A stretch of 64,000 nt of DNA from JAUWVG01 sp964633715 (GCA_964633715.1 CAZWHQ010000006.1:1-64000); one strand, 5' to 3'. Numbered from the stretch's first letter, positions 52,147-62,095 are shown. Notes: generated by a model from the sequence alone, not told the origin. Numbers and translations: made by a program.

Positions 52147-53103
52147 TTATTTTTCCTTGATATGAATGCTTCCGCCCGATGTGCGCAGATAAAGCTCGGG
52201 GCCGCCGCCGTTAATATCGGCAGACAGGTCACGCTGGCTGATCTCACCCTTTATGGTCACCGGAAAATCAGTGTACACTCTGCCCCCGGAAGTGCTGGCA
52301 TTGACATGAACTCCAATCCCTTCATTCAGGTAAACTGTCACAGATCCTCCCGATGTGGTCAAACGGCAGTCGGATTTTGGCTCGCGGGAAATATACGCCG
52401 TGATGGAACCGCCCGAGCTTTTGGCATTAATGGTGCCGCTGACTTCATGGACTTTGATTCCCCCTCCCGATGTTTTTGCATCCACATTGCCCTGGGCGTT
52501 ATCGATTATGATGCTTCCGCCGGAAGTATCGACATCCACATCACCCAGAGTTTCGCCTATCTTGATACTTCCGCCTGATGTGTGGCCGTTTATGGGGCCA
52601 TCGATAGTGTCGAACGTGAGGGAGCCGCCGGATGTTTCGGTGAGAACTTGACCTTCAAGATCCTCGACATGAATGCTTCCGCCCCGCGTATGGAGATCGA
52701 CATTGTATTTTCCGGGCACAGAGACGATATACTTTATCGACAATTTGTTCCTGATTTTGTTCTCGGCCCGGCTCGGTGTTTTGTTCCTGTATTTAGCGAT
52801 GATTTCCACATCGTCCCCATTCTGGCTGAACTTCACGTCAAAATCATCAAGGGCCTGGCTTGCCTGCTGCTTGTCATCCGATCTGAATTCACGGTAGAGT
52901 GTGACGTCCACTCGGTTGCTGCTGGTGCCCCTGATCTCCAGAGATCCCCTGGCTGTGTCTATGATCAGTTTTCCCCCGGCGTTGACATTAAACGATTTTT
53001 CGATGTTGTCTTCGATGCTGCCAAGCGCCGTTATCCCCGTTAAAACCAGCAAAACAGGGATGACTAAAAATATGTGTGCTGTTTTCCTTTGAAAAATGCG
53101 CAT
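52147..53103 (-). CDS. DUF4097-type exported beta-helix protein
   Basis: 318 residues. Signal (VIPVLLVLTGITALGSIEDN), then a DUF4097 region with strikingly regular repeats of about 17-19 residues: TSGGSLTFDTIDGPINGHTS, GGSIKIGETLGDVDVDTS, GGSIIIDNAQGNVDAKTS. The TSGGSI motif forms the rungs of a right-handed beta-helix. These proteins are often encoded next to sigma/anti-sigma or GntR regulators; the function is unknown. It is divergent from the GntR gene with 175 bp between. Confidence 0.88.
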   Translation of the reverse strand: MRIFQRKTAHIFLVIPVLLVLTGITALGSIEDNIEKSFNVNAGGKLIIDTARGSLEIRGTSSNRVDVTLYREFRSDDKQQASQALDDFDVKFSQNGDDVEIIAKYRNKTPSRAENKIRNKLSIKYIVSVPGKYNVDLHTRGGSIHVEDLEGQVLTETSGGSLTFDTIDGPINGHTSGGSIKIGETLGDVDVDTSGGSIIIDNAQGNVDAKTSGGGIKVHEVSGTINAKSSGGSITAYISREPKSDCRLTTSGGSVTVYLNEGIGVHVNASTSGGRVYTDFPVTIKGEISQRDLSADINGGGPELYLRTSGGSIHIKEK

Positions 53104-53180
53104 TTCGACTCCTTTTAAAACCCGGAATTATAGATTCAACAGACAAGACGCTTTTCCCGGCAAAAAGGTTGTTTTTTTTC

Positions 53181-53238
53181 TTGACAAAAGTGTTCTGAAA
53201 TCCTATATTTCTATTGTAATAATCAAATAGTACAATAG
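53181..53238 (+). promoter_or_regulatory. Promoter and inverted-repeat operator of the GntR-slipin operon
   Basis: TTGACA (53181-53186), 17 bp, TATATT (53204-53209), followed by perfect 8-bp inverted arms CTATTGTA (53211-53218) and TACAATAG (53231-53238), 12 bp apart, in the initially transcribed region. It is a typical autorepression layout for a YtrA-type GntR dimer. Confidence 0.8.
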
Positions 53239-53278
53239 AGAAATAACTCAATGGTCTTAAAAAAGGAGGTTTATGCCC

Positions 53279-53659
53279 ATGATTGATTTTAAACTGGACC
53301 CTAAAAGTGGTGTGCCCTTTTACAGGCAGATCATCGATTTGATCCGGTACGGCATTGCGGCCGGGCATCTTAAAGTCGGTGAACAGCTCCCCACAGTCCG
53401 ATCCCTGGCTGTAGATCTGAAGGTTAACCTCAACACGGTGACCAAGGCGTACAAGGAGCTCGAGATCCAAAATATTCTCGAAACACAGCAGGGAACGGGG
53501 ACCTTTATAGGATCCACAAAGGTGGATCTTGATCCCAAGGAACGGAAAAGCAAACTCAAGAGCATTATCCAGGAATTTATGAGCATCGCTCTCAGCTACG
53601 GCTTTTCCCTGGATGAAATCATTCAGGAAATTAAAAAAGAAAATGGAGGTGTATCATGA
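53279..53659 (+). CDS. GntR-family regulator, YtrA subfamily
   Basis: About 126 residues from ATG 53279 (GGAGG at eight bases; ATG 53273 is too close). FYRQIIDLIRYGIAAGHLKVGEQLPTVRSLAVDLKVNLNTVTKAYKELE is the winged helix. The short C-terminus has only two helices, as in YtrA, with no effector domain. YtrA genes usually precede ABC transporters; here the partner gene is a slipin, overlapping by four bases. Confidence 0.92.
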   Translation: MIDFKLDPKSGVPFYRQIIDLIRYGIAAGHLKVGEQLPTVRSLAVDLKVNLNTVTKAYKELEIQNILETQQGTGTFIGSTKVDLDPKERKSKLKSIIQEFMSIALSYGFSLDEIIQEIKKENGGVS

Positions 53660-54579
53660 TAGCAAGCATCAAAAATAAAAGTTTTATGAATCCCATCGCC
53701 CTGGCCGTTTATCTTGGTCTGACTCTATTGAGCGTGGTCCTTTATGCGCTTGAAGTCTTATCTCCGCTGATGACAATAATAGGATTGGCCCTCGCTTTTT
53801 TTTGCGCCGCAGCCATCCGGATTGCCAATCAATGGGAGAAGGCCGTTGTGCTGAGGATGGGCAAATTCAGGGGATTAAAAGGCCCCGGACTGTTTTTGAT
53901 CATTCCCATTTTAGACCGGGTGGCCTATTTTATCGATCAGCGGGTGCGGGTGACGGATTTTACGGCAGAAGAGACGCTGACCAAAGACACGGTGCCGACT
54001 AATGTGGATGCGGTGGTGTACTGGACGGTCTGGGATGTCGAAAAGGCGGCCCTGGAGGTGCAGGATTACATAACGGCCGTATCCTATATCGCCCAGACCG
54101 GGCTGCGGGACATTATCGGACAGCACGAACTGGCGGACCTTCTGCAGAACCGGGAAAAAATCGCCGAAGCCCTGCAGCAGACTCTTGACCAGCACACCAA
54201 TCCGTGGGGCATCACATGCCAGACTGTGGGGATCAAGGATATTGTTATCCCGTCCACCCTGATGGATGCCATGAGCAAACAGGCCCAGGCCGAAAGGGAG
54301 CGACAGGCCCGAATCATTCTTGGAACGGCTGAGACCGAGATATCGGAGAAGTTTTCAAAGGCCGCAAAAAACTATCAAGACGATCCTGTGGCCCTGCAGC
54401 TGAGGGGGATGAATATGCTGTTTGAAGGTTTAAAAGAAAAAGGTTCCCTCATCATTGTCCCCAGTGCGGCTCTTGAATCCATGAACTTGGGGGCGGTGGG
54501 TGGTTTGTCGGCTCTGGCCCAGACGTCAACTCAGGGACAAAAGCTGGAAGATTTGGATGCAAAAACTGAAAGGAAATAA
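53656..54579 (+). CDS. SPFH/band-7 slipin-type membrane protein
   Basis: 307 residues. N-terminal membrane segment(s) (ALAVYLGLTLLSVVLYAL; MTIIGLALAFFCAAAIRIA), then the SPFH domain: VVLRMGKFRGLKGPGLFLIIPILDRV, VDAVVYWTVWDVEKAALEVQDY, TGLRDIIGQHELADLLQNR, WGITCQTVGIKDIVIP. It continues with a coiled coil (AMSKQAQAERERQARIILGTAE). Slipins organise membrane microdomains and usually pair with NfeD proteins; none is visible here. It is coupled to the GntR gene by overlap. Confidence 0.92.
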   Translation: MIASIKNKSFMNPIALAVYLGLTLLSVVLYALEVLSPLMTIIGLALAFFCAAAIRIANQWEKAVVLRMGKFRGLKGPGLFLIIPILDRVAYFIDQRVRVTDFTAEETLTKDTVPTNVDAVVYWTVWDVEKAALEVQDYITAVSYIAQTGLRDIIGQHELADLLQNREKIAEALQQTLDQHTNPWGITCQTVGIKDIVIPSTLMDAMSKQAQAERERQARIILGTAETEISEKFSKAAKNYQDDPVALQLRGMNMLFEGLKEKGSLIIVPSAALESMNLGAVGGLSALAQTSTQGQKLEDLDAKTERK

Positions 54580-54595
54580 CTCCAGGGAGAAAAAA

Positions 54596-55102
54596 ATGAT
54601 TAAGAAATTATTAAGCTGTTTAATCGGATTAAGTCTCGCTTTTATATCTTTTCATGGGAAACATCTTACCGCAGACGAGCAGATCTCCGAAAACATCACC
54701 AAAATTATCGAGGGCATTGACCTCATCCCTCAATTGGAACAAGATCAAGTCAGAGCTTACCTCCTGCTGATCTGTGATTCCATTCTTTTAATAGCCCCTC
54801 AGGTCGATGTGCCTTTGAGTATTCAAACAGAAATGAAAAACATGAGGGAAGTCTACAAAAAAGGAGAAGGAGTGATTCTTCAAGAGGAAAGTGTTGAGCC
54901 TCTTTGGAAGGCGGCCCGCTTTATCAATCCGGATTTTGATCTCAATTTTCCCGACAATGCCACACCGGATCTCATCAAGGAAGATGTCAGGCTCGAACTC
55001 CATCAAGCGATTTCATTCCTGGATCAAGGGAAGATGGATCGGGTGGAGGAGATTCTTATAAGAACGCTTCTCCGAATTGTCACTCCTCATAGGCGGAACT
55101 AG
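54596..55102 (+). CDS. Small exported helical protein of unknown function
   Basis: 168 residues from ATG 54596 (RBS CCAGGGAGA), 16 bp after the slipin stop. Signal MIKKLLSCLIGLSLAFISFHGK, then helices with QISENITKIIEGIDLIPQLEQDQVRAYLLL and KMDRVEEILIRTLLRIVTP. No recognised domain. Third gene of the GntR-slipin operon. Its stop codon overlaps the convergent kinase stop in the palindrome CTAG (55099-55102). Confidence 0.78.
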   Translation: MIKKLLSCLIGLSLAFISFHGKHLTADEQISENITKIIEGIDLIPQLEQDQVRAYLLLICDSILLIAPQVDVPLSIQTEMKNMREVYKKGEGVILQEESVEPLWKAARFINPDFDLNFPDNATPDLIKEDVRLELHQAISFLDQGKMDRVEEILIRTLLRIVTPHRRN

Positions 55103-57927
55103 TCCCTCTTTAAACCGGCCGGCCTTTTCTTTCCCCCTAAAAGACGATTGAGCTCATCAAACCAGTCGATAACTACTCGAATTTGTAATCTATCCTCATA
55201 TTCTCCACTTTCTTTCACCAGCAATAAATTATTGTTTTCGACATGAACATCGTAATCCCAAATACCAATACTTTCATATATTAATTCTGGTTGATCAAGG
55301 ATTTGGAATTTGGGAGTGGTAGCCACAGAAACAGCCATTATTTTATTTCCGCTTTGGTAGAATAACTTGTCGTCAGATTCTCCCCATTTCGGATTAACAC
55401 CAGTTCCTTCGGATATTTTTCGTTTTTCCCCTTCTTTAGCAAAGGATTTCACATATATTTGGTTAGGTCCTTGTTCATCAGAGACATAGGCCATCCAATT
55501 CCCATCCCATGAAAATACAGGACAGTATTCATTGGAAATGGTGTTCAGATAAGGTTCAGCTTTATAATCTCGAAAAGAATATAGCCAGATGTCACTATTA
55601 CCTGAACCAACAGATTCAAAAGCAAGCCAGTTTCCATCTGGAGACCATGAATGAAGAAATAGCTGATTATCAGATGTCATCAGAGTCGTTGTCTTTCCAG
55701 CATCTTCCAGGGATTTTAGATAAATACTATGTGTGCCTTCACTCCTAGAAACATAGGCTATACTTTTCCCATCAGGTGACCAAACAAATGTCTCATTACG
55801 ACCCTCAAATGTAATTTGCTCGTTCACTTGACTTTGGATATCATATTTCCAAATATTATAGGTGCGCATTTCCCTATCCCAAATGGAGAGGAGCACATAG
55901 CTTCCATCTGGAGATATCTTTACCGAAGAATATTCGTTCATTTTTTCACTGAAAGGGATTTCGATGCCCTGTTTGTTTATCCATATGAGAGAAGTCTCAC
56001 TCCTTGTCATTCCAAAAACATATACAAGTGTGCCTTCCCTCGAGACTGAATATTCTGCAGCGAGCATACCACCAGCTCTTATGTCATCGATGATAGGCAC
56101 CCAGTCTCCAACTTGCAGCTTTTTTGGATTGAATGGGGCTGCCAACAAAGTCCCGTTTCTGTTATATGCAAGGTATCCTGTCTGGATGTGCTGGATATTT
56201 ACACCGCCTTTTATCAGACTCTTTCGCTCACCTGTTTTTAGATTTTGGGCGACAATTAAACCCTCTTCGGGTCCTTCCTCTTTTCTCACTGCAAAGAGCA
56301 ATGTATTCCCATCGGGCAGTAATACTGGCGAATCATGCGCAATTTCATGTTCTTCACTATCTAGAGATGTTATTTCTTCGGGTTCTCCTCCTCCCGCAGA
56401 GACTCTACGAATTCCAGATCCAGAGCTTGATCCAAGGAAGATTGAATCGTCTTCTCCCCAGTGGGCGCTGAACACCCATGTTGCGCTGCATATCTCCAGG
56501 GGCACAGATTTTCCACTCAAAATTGGTATCTTCATTATCTTTCGATCTGAGCTCGAATAATAGCCCAACCACTCGCCATCTGGAGAGAAAAACGGCATCG
56601 AAGCACCATTTGTTCCTATTATGGGCTTGACCTCATATTCGTTGAGTAAACGGATATAAAGTTGGGTTGAAGTCCCTGTAGATGCTACGTAAACGATGCG
56701 TTTTCCATCAGGTGAAACCGCTATGTCTGTGCCTTGTGCCATCGCAAGAGGAGCGTCTGATGGTGGTATAATTATGAATCGTTTTGATAGATTTGATATC
56801 TCACTTCGCGTCAGTAACCTAGTGGTGATCCCAGATATAATCGCAGTCATCAGGATCAGCAGGCCAGCCATCCACCACGATATTTTAAAGTGTCGAGACA
56901 CCTCTCTTCCTGATATTTGTGGAACCAATAGAGGAGTATCACTCAGTGCATCCTCTATCTCGATACGAGCGTCTCCGATTTCTCTAAGGCGTTTTTTGGT
57001 ATCTTTGCGAAGACATCTTCGAAGAAGAATTGAGATAGCACCAGGGATTTTTGTTGACAATTCATCCCACTCCGGCTCACTCTTAAGAATGGAAGCTATA
57101 ATATCGCTGGCGGTCTCCCCTTCAAACACTCTTTTATTTGTCAGGCACTCGAACAGGATGCAGCCGAATGACCAGATGTCTGTCCTTTTATCTACAGCCT
57201 TTCCCTTTGCCTGCTCCGGGCTCATATAGGAAGCTGTACCGAGGATCACACCAGGTTCTGTCATCTCATCGGAAATAGCCGGAGATTTGGATGAATCAAT
57301 GTTGTCAGACTTATCTTGGAACGCTTTGGCAATCCCAAAATCAAGTATCTTGACTTTACCCTCTGGCGTGATTTTGATGTTGGCCGGTTTTAGATCGCGG
57401 TGGATAATTCCCCTTTCATGCGCTGACTCCAGTCCTTCTGCGATCTGACGGCATATCTCAAGCGATTCATCTACTGGCAGAGATCCTTTCTTTATTCTCT
57501 CTGCTAGAGTATCTCCTTCTACCAATTCCATCACGAGGAACAGTTGATTGTCGGATTTCTCGAGTCCATGAATTGTGGCAATATTCTGATGATTCAATGA
57601 ACCTAATAGTCTGGCCTCCCTCTCAAAACGGGCCAGTCGTTCTTTGTCCAATGTAAACGGCTGGGGAAGAACCTTAACAGCAACTTCCCGCTTCAGAGAA
57701 GTATCCTCAGCTCGATAGACCTCTCCCATACCTCCCTTGCCTAGCTCACTGATAATCTTGTACCTATCGGACAAAGATGTTCCTGGCTTGAATTGAGGAT
57801 AGGGAGTTTCAATGGTCTTTGTAGCTTCAGGGATATCTAATGATGAACTTAAGTCAGTGCCGCAATCGCCACAGAAATTTTGAGTATCGGGATTGTTTGT
57901 GTGACACTTAGGACATTCGTTTGTCAT
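55099..57927 (-). CDS. Zinc-ribbon Ser/Thr protein kinase with TolB-like propeller
   Basis: 942 residues. Zinc ribbon with C5, C8, C19, C22; then a Hanks-type kinase: GKGGMGEV loop (63-70), VAVK (K85), HRDLKPANIK, DFG in ILDFGIAKAF, TASYMSPEQAKG and IWSFGCILFECLT. One membrane helix (about 352-370), then an extracytoplasmic beta-propeller with TolB/WD40-like blades (SPDGKRIVYVAS; SPDGEWLGYYSS; SWDGNWMAYVSD). All catalytic residues are present. A pseudogene copy of its N-terminus lies at 34646. No phosphatase gene is adjacent. Confidence 0.93.
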   Translation of the reverse strand: MTNECPKCHTNNPDTQNFCGDCGTDLSSSLDIPEATKTIETPYPQFKPGTSLSDRYKIISELGKGGMGEVYRAEDTSLKREVAVKVLPQPFTLDKERLARFEREARLLGSLNHQNIATIHGLEKSDNQLFLVMELVEGDTLAERIKKGSLPVDESLEICRQIAEGLESAHERGIIHRDLKPANIKITPEGKVKILDFGIAKAFQDKSDNIDSSKSPAISDEMTEPGVILGTASYMSPEQAKGKAVDKRTDIWSFGCILFECLTNKRVFEGETASDIIASILKSEPEWDELSTKIPGAISILLRRCLRKDTKKRLREIGDARIEIEDALSDTPLLVPQISGREVSRHFKISWWMAGLLILMTAIISGITTRLLTRSEISNLSKRFIIIPPSDAPLAMAQGTDIAVSPDGKRIVYVASTGTSTQLYIRLLNEYEVKPIIGTNGASMPFFSPDGEWLGYYSSSDRKIMKIPILSGKSVPLEICSATWVFSAHWGEDDSIFLGSSSGSGIRRVSAGGGEPEEITSLDSEEHEIAHDSPVLLPDGNTLLFAVRKEEGPEEGLIVAQNLKTGERKSLIKGGVNIQHIQTGYLAYNRNGTLLAAPFNPKKLQVGDWVPIIDDIRAGGMLAAEYSVSREGTLVYVFGMTRSETSLIWINKQGIEIPFSEKMNEYSSVKISPDGSYVLLSIWDREMRTYNIWKYDIQSQVNEQITFEGRNETFVWSPDGKSIAYVSRSEGTHSIYLKSLEDAGKTTTLMTSDNQLFLHSWSPDGNWLAFESVGSGNSDIWLYSFRDYKAEPYLNTISNEYCPVFSWDGNWMAYVSDEQGPNQIYVKSFAKEGEKRKISEGTGVNPKWGESDDKLFYQSGNKIMAVSVATTPKFQILDQPELIYESIGIWDYDVHVENNNLLLVKESGEYEDRLQIRVVIDWFDELNRLLGGKKRPAGLKRD

Positions 57928-58004
57928 AGTCCCTCTCTGCTCTAGTGATATTAGGATATTTATTTAAAGGATGAGTGTCAATCAGAACGTGGAGACAATA
58001 GGCG

Positions 58005-58337
58005 TTAAATCAGGACAAAAACCAAGCCGACAAGGAAAATCACTGTGAGACCGGGCACGACAAAAGGGGTGATTTTTTTAGGCAGGAAGGAATCAAAAAA
58101 GCGCTCGTAATTATCCCCGTATTTTACGGCTAGATTTGTCAGCGGGCACTGTCCCTTGTTCAGGAGGAGGATGATCCCCTCAATGCCTACAGCGATTATC
58201 GATATTGTGAGAAACGTTCCTTTAATCCCCGAGATTCCGGCGTAGAAAACATAGAAGATGCAAGTTGCCATGCCTATAATAATGAATGTGTGAAACAGCC
58301 GGATCCAGAAGAGCTTTTTAGAGTTTTCTGTGCTCAT
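58005..58337 (-). CDS. Small integral membrane protein (possibly DUF2784-like)
   Basis: 110 residues with about four membrane helices (FHTFIIIGMATCIFYVFYAG; TFLTISIIAVGIEGIILLL; a C-terminal FVVPGLTVIFLVGLVFVLI). The motif NKGQCPLTNLAVKYGD recalls DUF2784 proteins. The function is unknown. Divergent from the sigma operon. Confidence 0.68.
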   Translation of the reverse strand: MSTENSKKLFWIRLFHTFIIIGMATCIFYVFYAGISGIKGTFLTISIIAVGIEGIILLLNKGQCPLTNLAVKYGDNYERFFDSFLPKKITPFVVPGLTVIFLVGLVFVLI

Positions 58338-58503
58338 GAGTTTTTATCCTACAGGCCTCACGATCTTAAAGCAATCCTGTCTTTGTAATGAATCTGTGAT
58401 TTGAATAGAATGAAAAAGATCTTCCGCTCTTTATTCTTGTGTGTAGACCCGGCAGGGCAAAAAAGCGTTCCATTGAGTGTATGATGAGCTGGAATTTTCG
58501 ACC

Positions 58504-59070
58504 ATGAACAACGAAGAACAGACAATTCTCCTTGCCAGGGAAGGCAGCATGGATGCGTTCCACAGGCTTTATGAGAATCACTGGGAAAGGATCTGGCGTA
58601 TCGCTCTTCGTTATACACACTCTGGACCCGACGCCGAAGACATCATGCAGGAGACCTTTGTCCGGGCGTTCCAAAAACTGCACACCTACAAATTCCATCA
58701 CTCCACATCCTTTGCTTCTTGGTTGAACACCATCGGTCTGAACTGCACTATGGATTTTTTACGGCGGCGAAAGCGCAGAAAAGAGGACAGGCAGTTGTCC
58801 ATTTCTGATCTGGCTTCTGATCCCGTCTCCACAGCACCCGCTCCTGATCAAAGAGTCGAAGCACAGGCCGTTGGGGAAAAAATCCAGGAATCCCTCCATG
58901 TTCTCTCTCCGCAGCAGAAGCTTATTTTCGACATGCGGTTCAACCAGAACATGGACATCAAAAACATCGCTGAATGCCTGCGCTGCAGCGCCAGCACCGT
59001 CAAAAACCAAATCTTCCGTTCCAAGCGAAAGCTGCGGAAAACTCTGGAGCTTATTTGGGGGAAATCATGA
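58504..59070 (+). CDS. ECF-type RNA polymerase sigma factor
   Basis: About 188 residues from ATG 58504 (only a weak RBS; the upstream codon 58477 adds nine residues). Region 2: MDAFHRLYENHWERIWRIAL, GPDAEDIMQETFVRAFQKL, FASWLNTIGLNCTMDFLRRRK. Region 4: LHVLSPQQKLIFDMRFNQNMDIKNIAECLRCSASTVKNQIFRSKRKLRKTL. A classic ECF factor, first gene of a three-gene operon with anti-sigma and HEAT genes. Confidence 0.92.
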   Translation: MNNEEQTILLAREGSMDAFHRLYENHWERIWRIALRYTHSGPDAEDIMQETFVRAFQKLHTYKFHHSTSFASWLNTIGLNCTMDFLRRRKRRKEDRQLSISDLASDPVSTAPAPDQRVEAQAVGEKIQESLHVLSPQQKLIFDMRFNQNMDIKNIAECLRCSASTVKNQIFRSKRKLRKTLELIWGKS

Positions 59071-59774
59071 ATTGTATGCAAGCCAAGGAAAAAATGACCA
59101 TCGCTGTTTACGGGACTCTCGGCAAGGACGAGCAGAAGGTCCTCGATGAGCACATCTCTTTATGTCCGGACTGCTCCCGGCGCTGGGAAAAGGTGGCTCC
59201 TCTGAGAAAAGAGACTGTCAGTAATCCTGAGTTTCCTCTTCCAGCTCCCGATAGATCCTGGGCCGTTATTGCTAAACGTCTTGAGAAGCACCAGCGCAGG
59301 TCAACCGGCAGACGAATTTGGCGGTGGGCCCCTGCGGCCGCAGTTCTTCTGCTTGTATTTGCCGCGGGACTGTTTTTTGGTCGCCGTGTGTTTGTTGTTC
59401 CGGCCGGATGGCAGCATTCTCTGCCAATAAGCCTTTCAGAATCTGCGCTCGAGTCCTACGCCGATTCCCTGCAGCCGCTGCTTGTCAACTTTATCAACCA
59501 GGACGGCGTCCAGAATCCGACATCTATGAAACGGCTGGAGCGGCGTATTGTCTCTGATCTTCTCGATCACACCCGGATGCTCAAAACATTAGTTCCAGAC
59601 GAGGGGAATCCAGCCCTGCGGGAACTTCTCGAGGACCTGGAATTCATCCTGACGGCCATGGACAACATGGAACCCGAGGACAGGGATACGGCTTCGCACC
59701 TGGCTGGACTGATCAAGGACAACGATGTCACGCTCAGGCTCCGCCAGCTCATCAGCAATCGAACGGCATTTTGA
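59067..59774 (+). CDS. Membrane anti-sigma factor
   Basis: About 236 residues, ATG overlapping the sigma stop (ATGA). Zinc-binding motif EHISLCPDCSRRW, membrane helix (APAAAVLLLVFAAGLFFG), and an outer helical region (SALESYADSLQPLLVNFINQDG; RMLKTLVPDEGNPALRELLEDLEFILTAMDNM). It should sequester the adjacent sigma factor. Confidence 0.85.
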   Translation: MNCMQAKEKMTIAVYGTLGKDEQKVLDEHISLCPDCSRRWEKVAPLRKETVSNPEFPLPAPDRSWAVIAKRLEKHQRRSTGRRIWRWAPAAAVLLLVFAAGLFFGRRVFVVPAGWQHSLPISLSESALESYADSLQPLLVNFINQDGVQNPTSMKRLERRIVSDLLDHTRMLKTLVPDEGNPALRELLEDLEFILTAMDNMEPEDRDTASHLAGLIKDNDVTLRLRQLISNRTAF

Positions 59775-59788
59775 GAATGGAGGATATC

Positions 59789-62095
59789 ATGAATTCCTTT
59801 AGACGAGCACTTATTTGGGGAGGGATGATTTTAATAGGGTTGACAGCAGGAAGCGGTCTATTTTGTTCGGCCGATGTACTGGATGGCGCACATACGCTTT
59901 TGTCTTCTCTGACTGCTTTTGCCGACAGCGCGGACAAGGAGCTGGACAGATTTTTTAAGGCTAAGGAACATGTTTTTAAACGCAGCTGGGAAAAAGCCCG
60001 CCGTGGATTCGAGTCCTACCTTAAAGACTATCCAAAAGGGAGGCTCCGGGACGAAGGGCTCTACTGGCTGGCCATCAGCTTAAACATGCTGTCAAAAAAT
60101 GAGAAGGGCAAAGAGATCACGGCCCTTAAGGAAGCCGCCGTAGAAAGGCTTAACGAATTGATCGAACTTTACCCCAAAAGCCTGTGGAGGGATGACGGGA
60201 TAGCCCTGCGCATCGAAATCGCCTCTTTGCTTATCCTTATGGGGCGGAATGAATACAAACCGATTCTAGACGAAGCCGTCCAAACACAGAACAGGGATGC
60301 CCGCCAGCTCCGGATTCTGGCGCTCAATTCTCTTGCGGGTTTGGATGAATCCTACGCGCGGCCCTTGATCGAAGACATCCTGGAAACAGACCCTGATACA
60401 GAGATTAGGAAAAATTGTGTCAAGCTCCTCGGGCGGAATTATTCGGACAGTTCCTTAGGGCTTCTTAAAACCCTGGCCGCAAAAGATGCTGACAGGGAGG
60501 TCAGAGACACAGCGGATTTGTGGGTCAAGCGCATAACCAAAAGCCGCATTCCCGTTTTCTTGAAATACGATGTATTCGGCAGCCGGCTTCTGGATGAATC
60601 CCTTAACAGCAAATTTCCTGAAGGAAAGGTCCAGACAATTCTCCTGTCGACCGATGGGCCTCTTGGTTCAAGGACTGCACTCAATCTTGTGAGTCCTGTC
60701 TTTGACGGAAAACTGTCATCTATGTCGAGTTCTGCCAATGGTTCGATTCCCTATCCGGGCCTATTTTTACAGGAACATATGACAAAAACCTCAAACCGGG
60801 CAGGGGACTATATGCTGTGGATCAAACCGGATGAGCTCGAAATAACCGAAGACCGGATCGATGGAGTTGTCGAGTTCATGCACCGCCAGACAAAACAAAA
60901 AAAGGACATCCCCTTTTTGCTGAACAAGGGAGAGGTCAAACTTCTCACTACCCGCAGCGGAAACACGATCTCCCTTTTGATCATTCAGTTCCAGTCCGAA
61001 AGGAAGAGCGCCCGCACTTTCAAGGCAGGAAAAATTGTACTTCCGGAGGATTGGGGCGAACTGATGATGACGGACATGGGTGCAGGAAGCCCCTACAAAA
61101 TATTATTCAATGACATGATGGGATGGACGGTCAAAACCGCCAGGGAAAACTGGCCTCTCGAGGACCTTGTCGGAAAGTCTGGCCAATATGATTTTGGCCG
61201 GGCCGAAGCGGTTTCGTCTGATCCCGAGGGATGGACACTGGTGGGTAATCTTATTCTGTTGACAAAAGAGAGGCAGTTGATCGGGCGTAAGGCTGTTTTG
61301 AAAGATCCCGACGGAAAGACGGTGGCCGAAGGGGAACAGATTGTTGTGCCTGTGGACAATCCTGAAAAGTTTCAGAAAAAGGGGATCGGACCTTCTGTAT
61401 CCCCAGAAACCGAAAGCTCTGAATATGGTCTTTTTGAGGCCAACGCCTCTTTCCAGATTAAACCCGGGGTTAGAGTTGAGACCGACCGCGAGTATTTCGA
61501 TACGGATGAATTCAGTGAAAACCTGGTCTCCTTTGGGCGCTCGAGGGCCAGCCTTTCGGAGGACATCTCGTCAGCGACACAGATCGTTTCCCGGAAGTGG
61601 ACGCTTCTGGGCGATATTTTCTGGCTCAAGGACAAAAACCAGCTCGTGGGATACGGGGCCATTCTTATCAGTCCAGACAGGCAGATAAAAGTTAAAGGCC
61701 TGATTTCGATCCCCCTCGACGATCCGGCATCCTACCGGCTGCTCCATGGGGAAGTCCGGGATGGGGGGCGTCTCCTCGAACAGCAAGATGAGCCCTACAC
61801 GCGTACCTATTACTCCGCCGAGATCAACGGGATCCAGGGATGGAAGATTATGACCACCCTGCAGTCCGGGTCGGTGCAGGGGGGCGGCGGTGTCGATTAC
61901 AGCCTGTCGCGGGCCACGCGGAAGCTTGAAGGCAGGGAGTGGATTCTGATCGGGTATATCCAGCACTTCCCGGATAAGAAGACCTTTCTGGCCCGGCGGG
62001 CGGCTCTGATCTGTTCAAACGGGGATATCGTCTACGGATCGGAAATCGAGATGCCGGCTGAGACACCTTCCCGCGCCAAAGTCCTCCTCAAATAA
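59789..62095 (+). CDS. Exported HEAT/TPR-repeat protein of the ECF operon
   Basis: About 768 residues from ATG 59789 (GGAGGATATC RBS). Signal (LIWGGMILIGLTAGSGLFCSA), a TPR-like segment (WEKARRGFESYLKDYPKGRLRDEGLYWLAISL), HEAT repeats (ARQLRILALNSLAGLDESYARPLIEDILE; DTEIRKNCVKLLGRNYSDSSLGLLKTLAAKD), then about 450 residues of beta-rich sequence. Such proteins commonly follow ECF/anti-sigma pairs in acidobacteria-type genomes. A periplasmic scaffold or sensor is inferred. Confidence 0.85.
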   Translation: MNSFRRALIWGGMILIGLTAGSGLFCSADVLDGAHTLLSSLTAFADSADKELDRFFKAKEHVFKRSWEKARRGFESYLKDYPKGRLRDEGLYWLAISLNMLSKNEKGKEITALKEAAVERLNELIELYPKSLWRDDGIALRIEIASLLILMGRNEYKPILDEAVQTQNRDARQLRILALNSLAGLDESYARPLIEDILETDPDTEIRKNCVKLLGRNYSDSSLGLLKTLAAKDADREVRDTADLWVKRITKSRIPVFLKYDVFGSRLLDESLNSKFPEGKVQTILLSTDGPLGSRTALNLVSPVFDGKLSSMSSSANGSIPYPGLFLQEHMTKTSNRAGDYMLWIKPDELEITEDRIDGVVEFMHRQTKQKKDIPFLLNKGEVKLLTTRSGNTISLLIIQFQSERKSARTFKAGKIVLPEDWGELMMTDMGAGSPYKILFNDMMGWTVKTARENWPLEDLVGKSGQYDFGRAEAVSSDPEGWTLVGNLILLTKERQLIGRKAVLKDPDGKTVAEGEQIVVPVDNPEKFQKKGIGPSVSPETESSEYGLFEANASFQIKPGVRVETDREYFDTDEFSENLVSFGRSRASLSEDISSATQIVSRKWTLLGDIFWLKDKNQLVGYGAILISPDRQIKVKGLISIPLDDPASYRLLHGEVRDGGRLLEQQDEPYTRTYYSAEINGIQGWKIMTTLQSGSVQGGGGVDYSLSRATRKLEGREWILIGYIQHFPDKKTFLARRAALICSNGDIVYGSEIEMPAETPSRAKVLLK

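Noticed and set aside
52582..53043. Plus-strand open frame of 153 codons
   Set aside because: Antisense shadow of the DUF4097 repeats.
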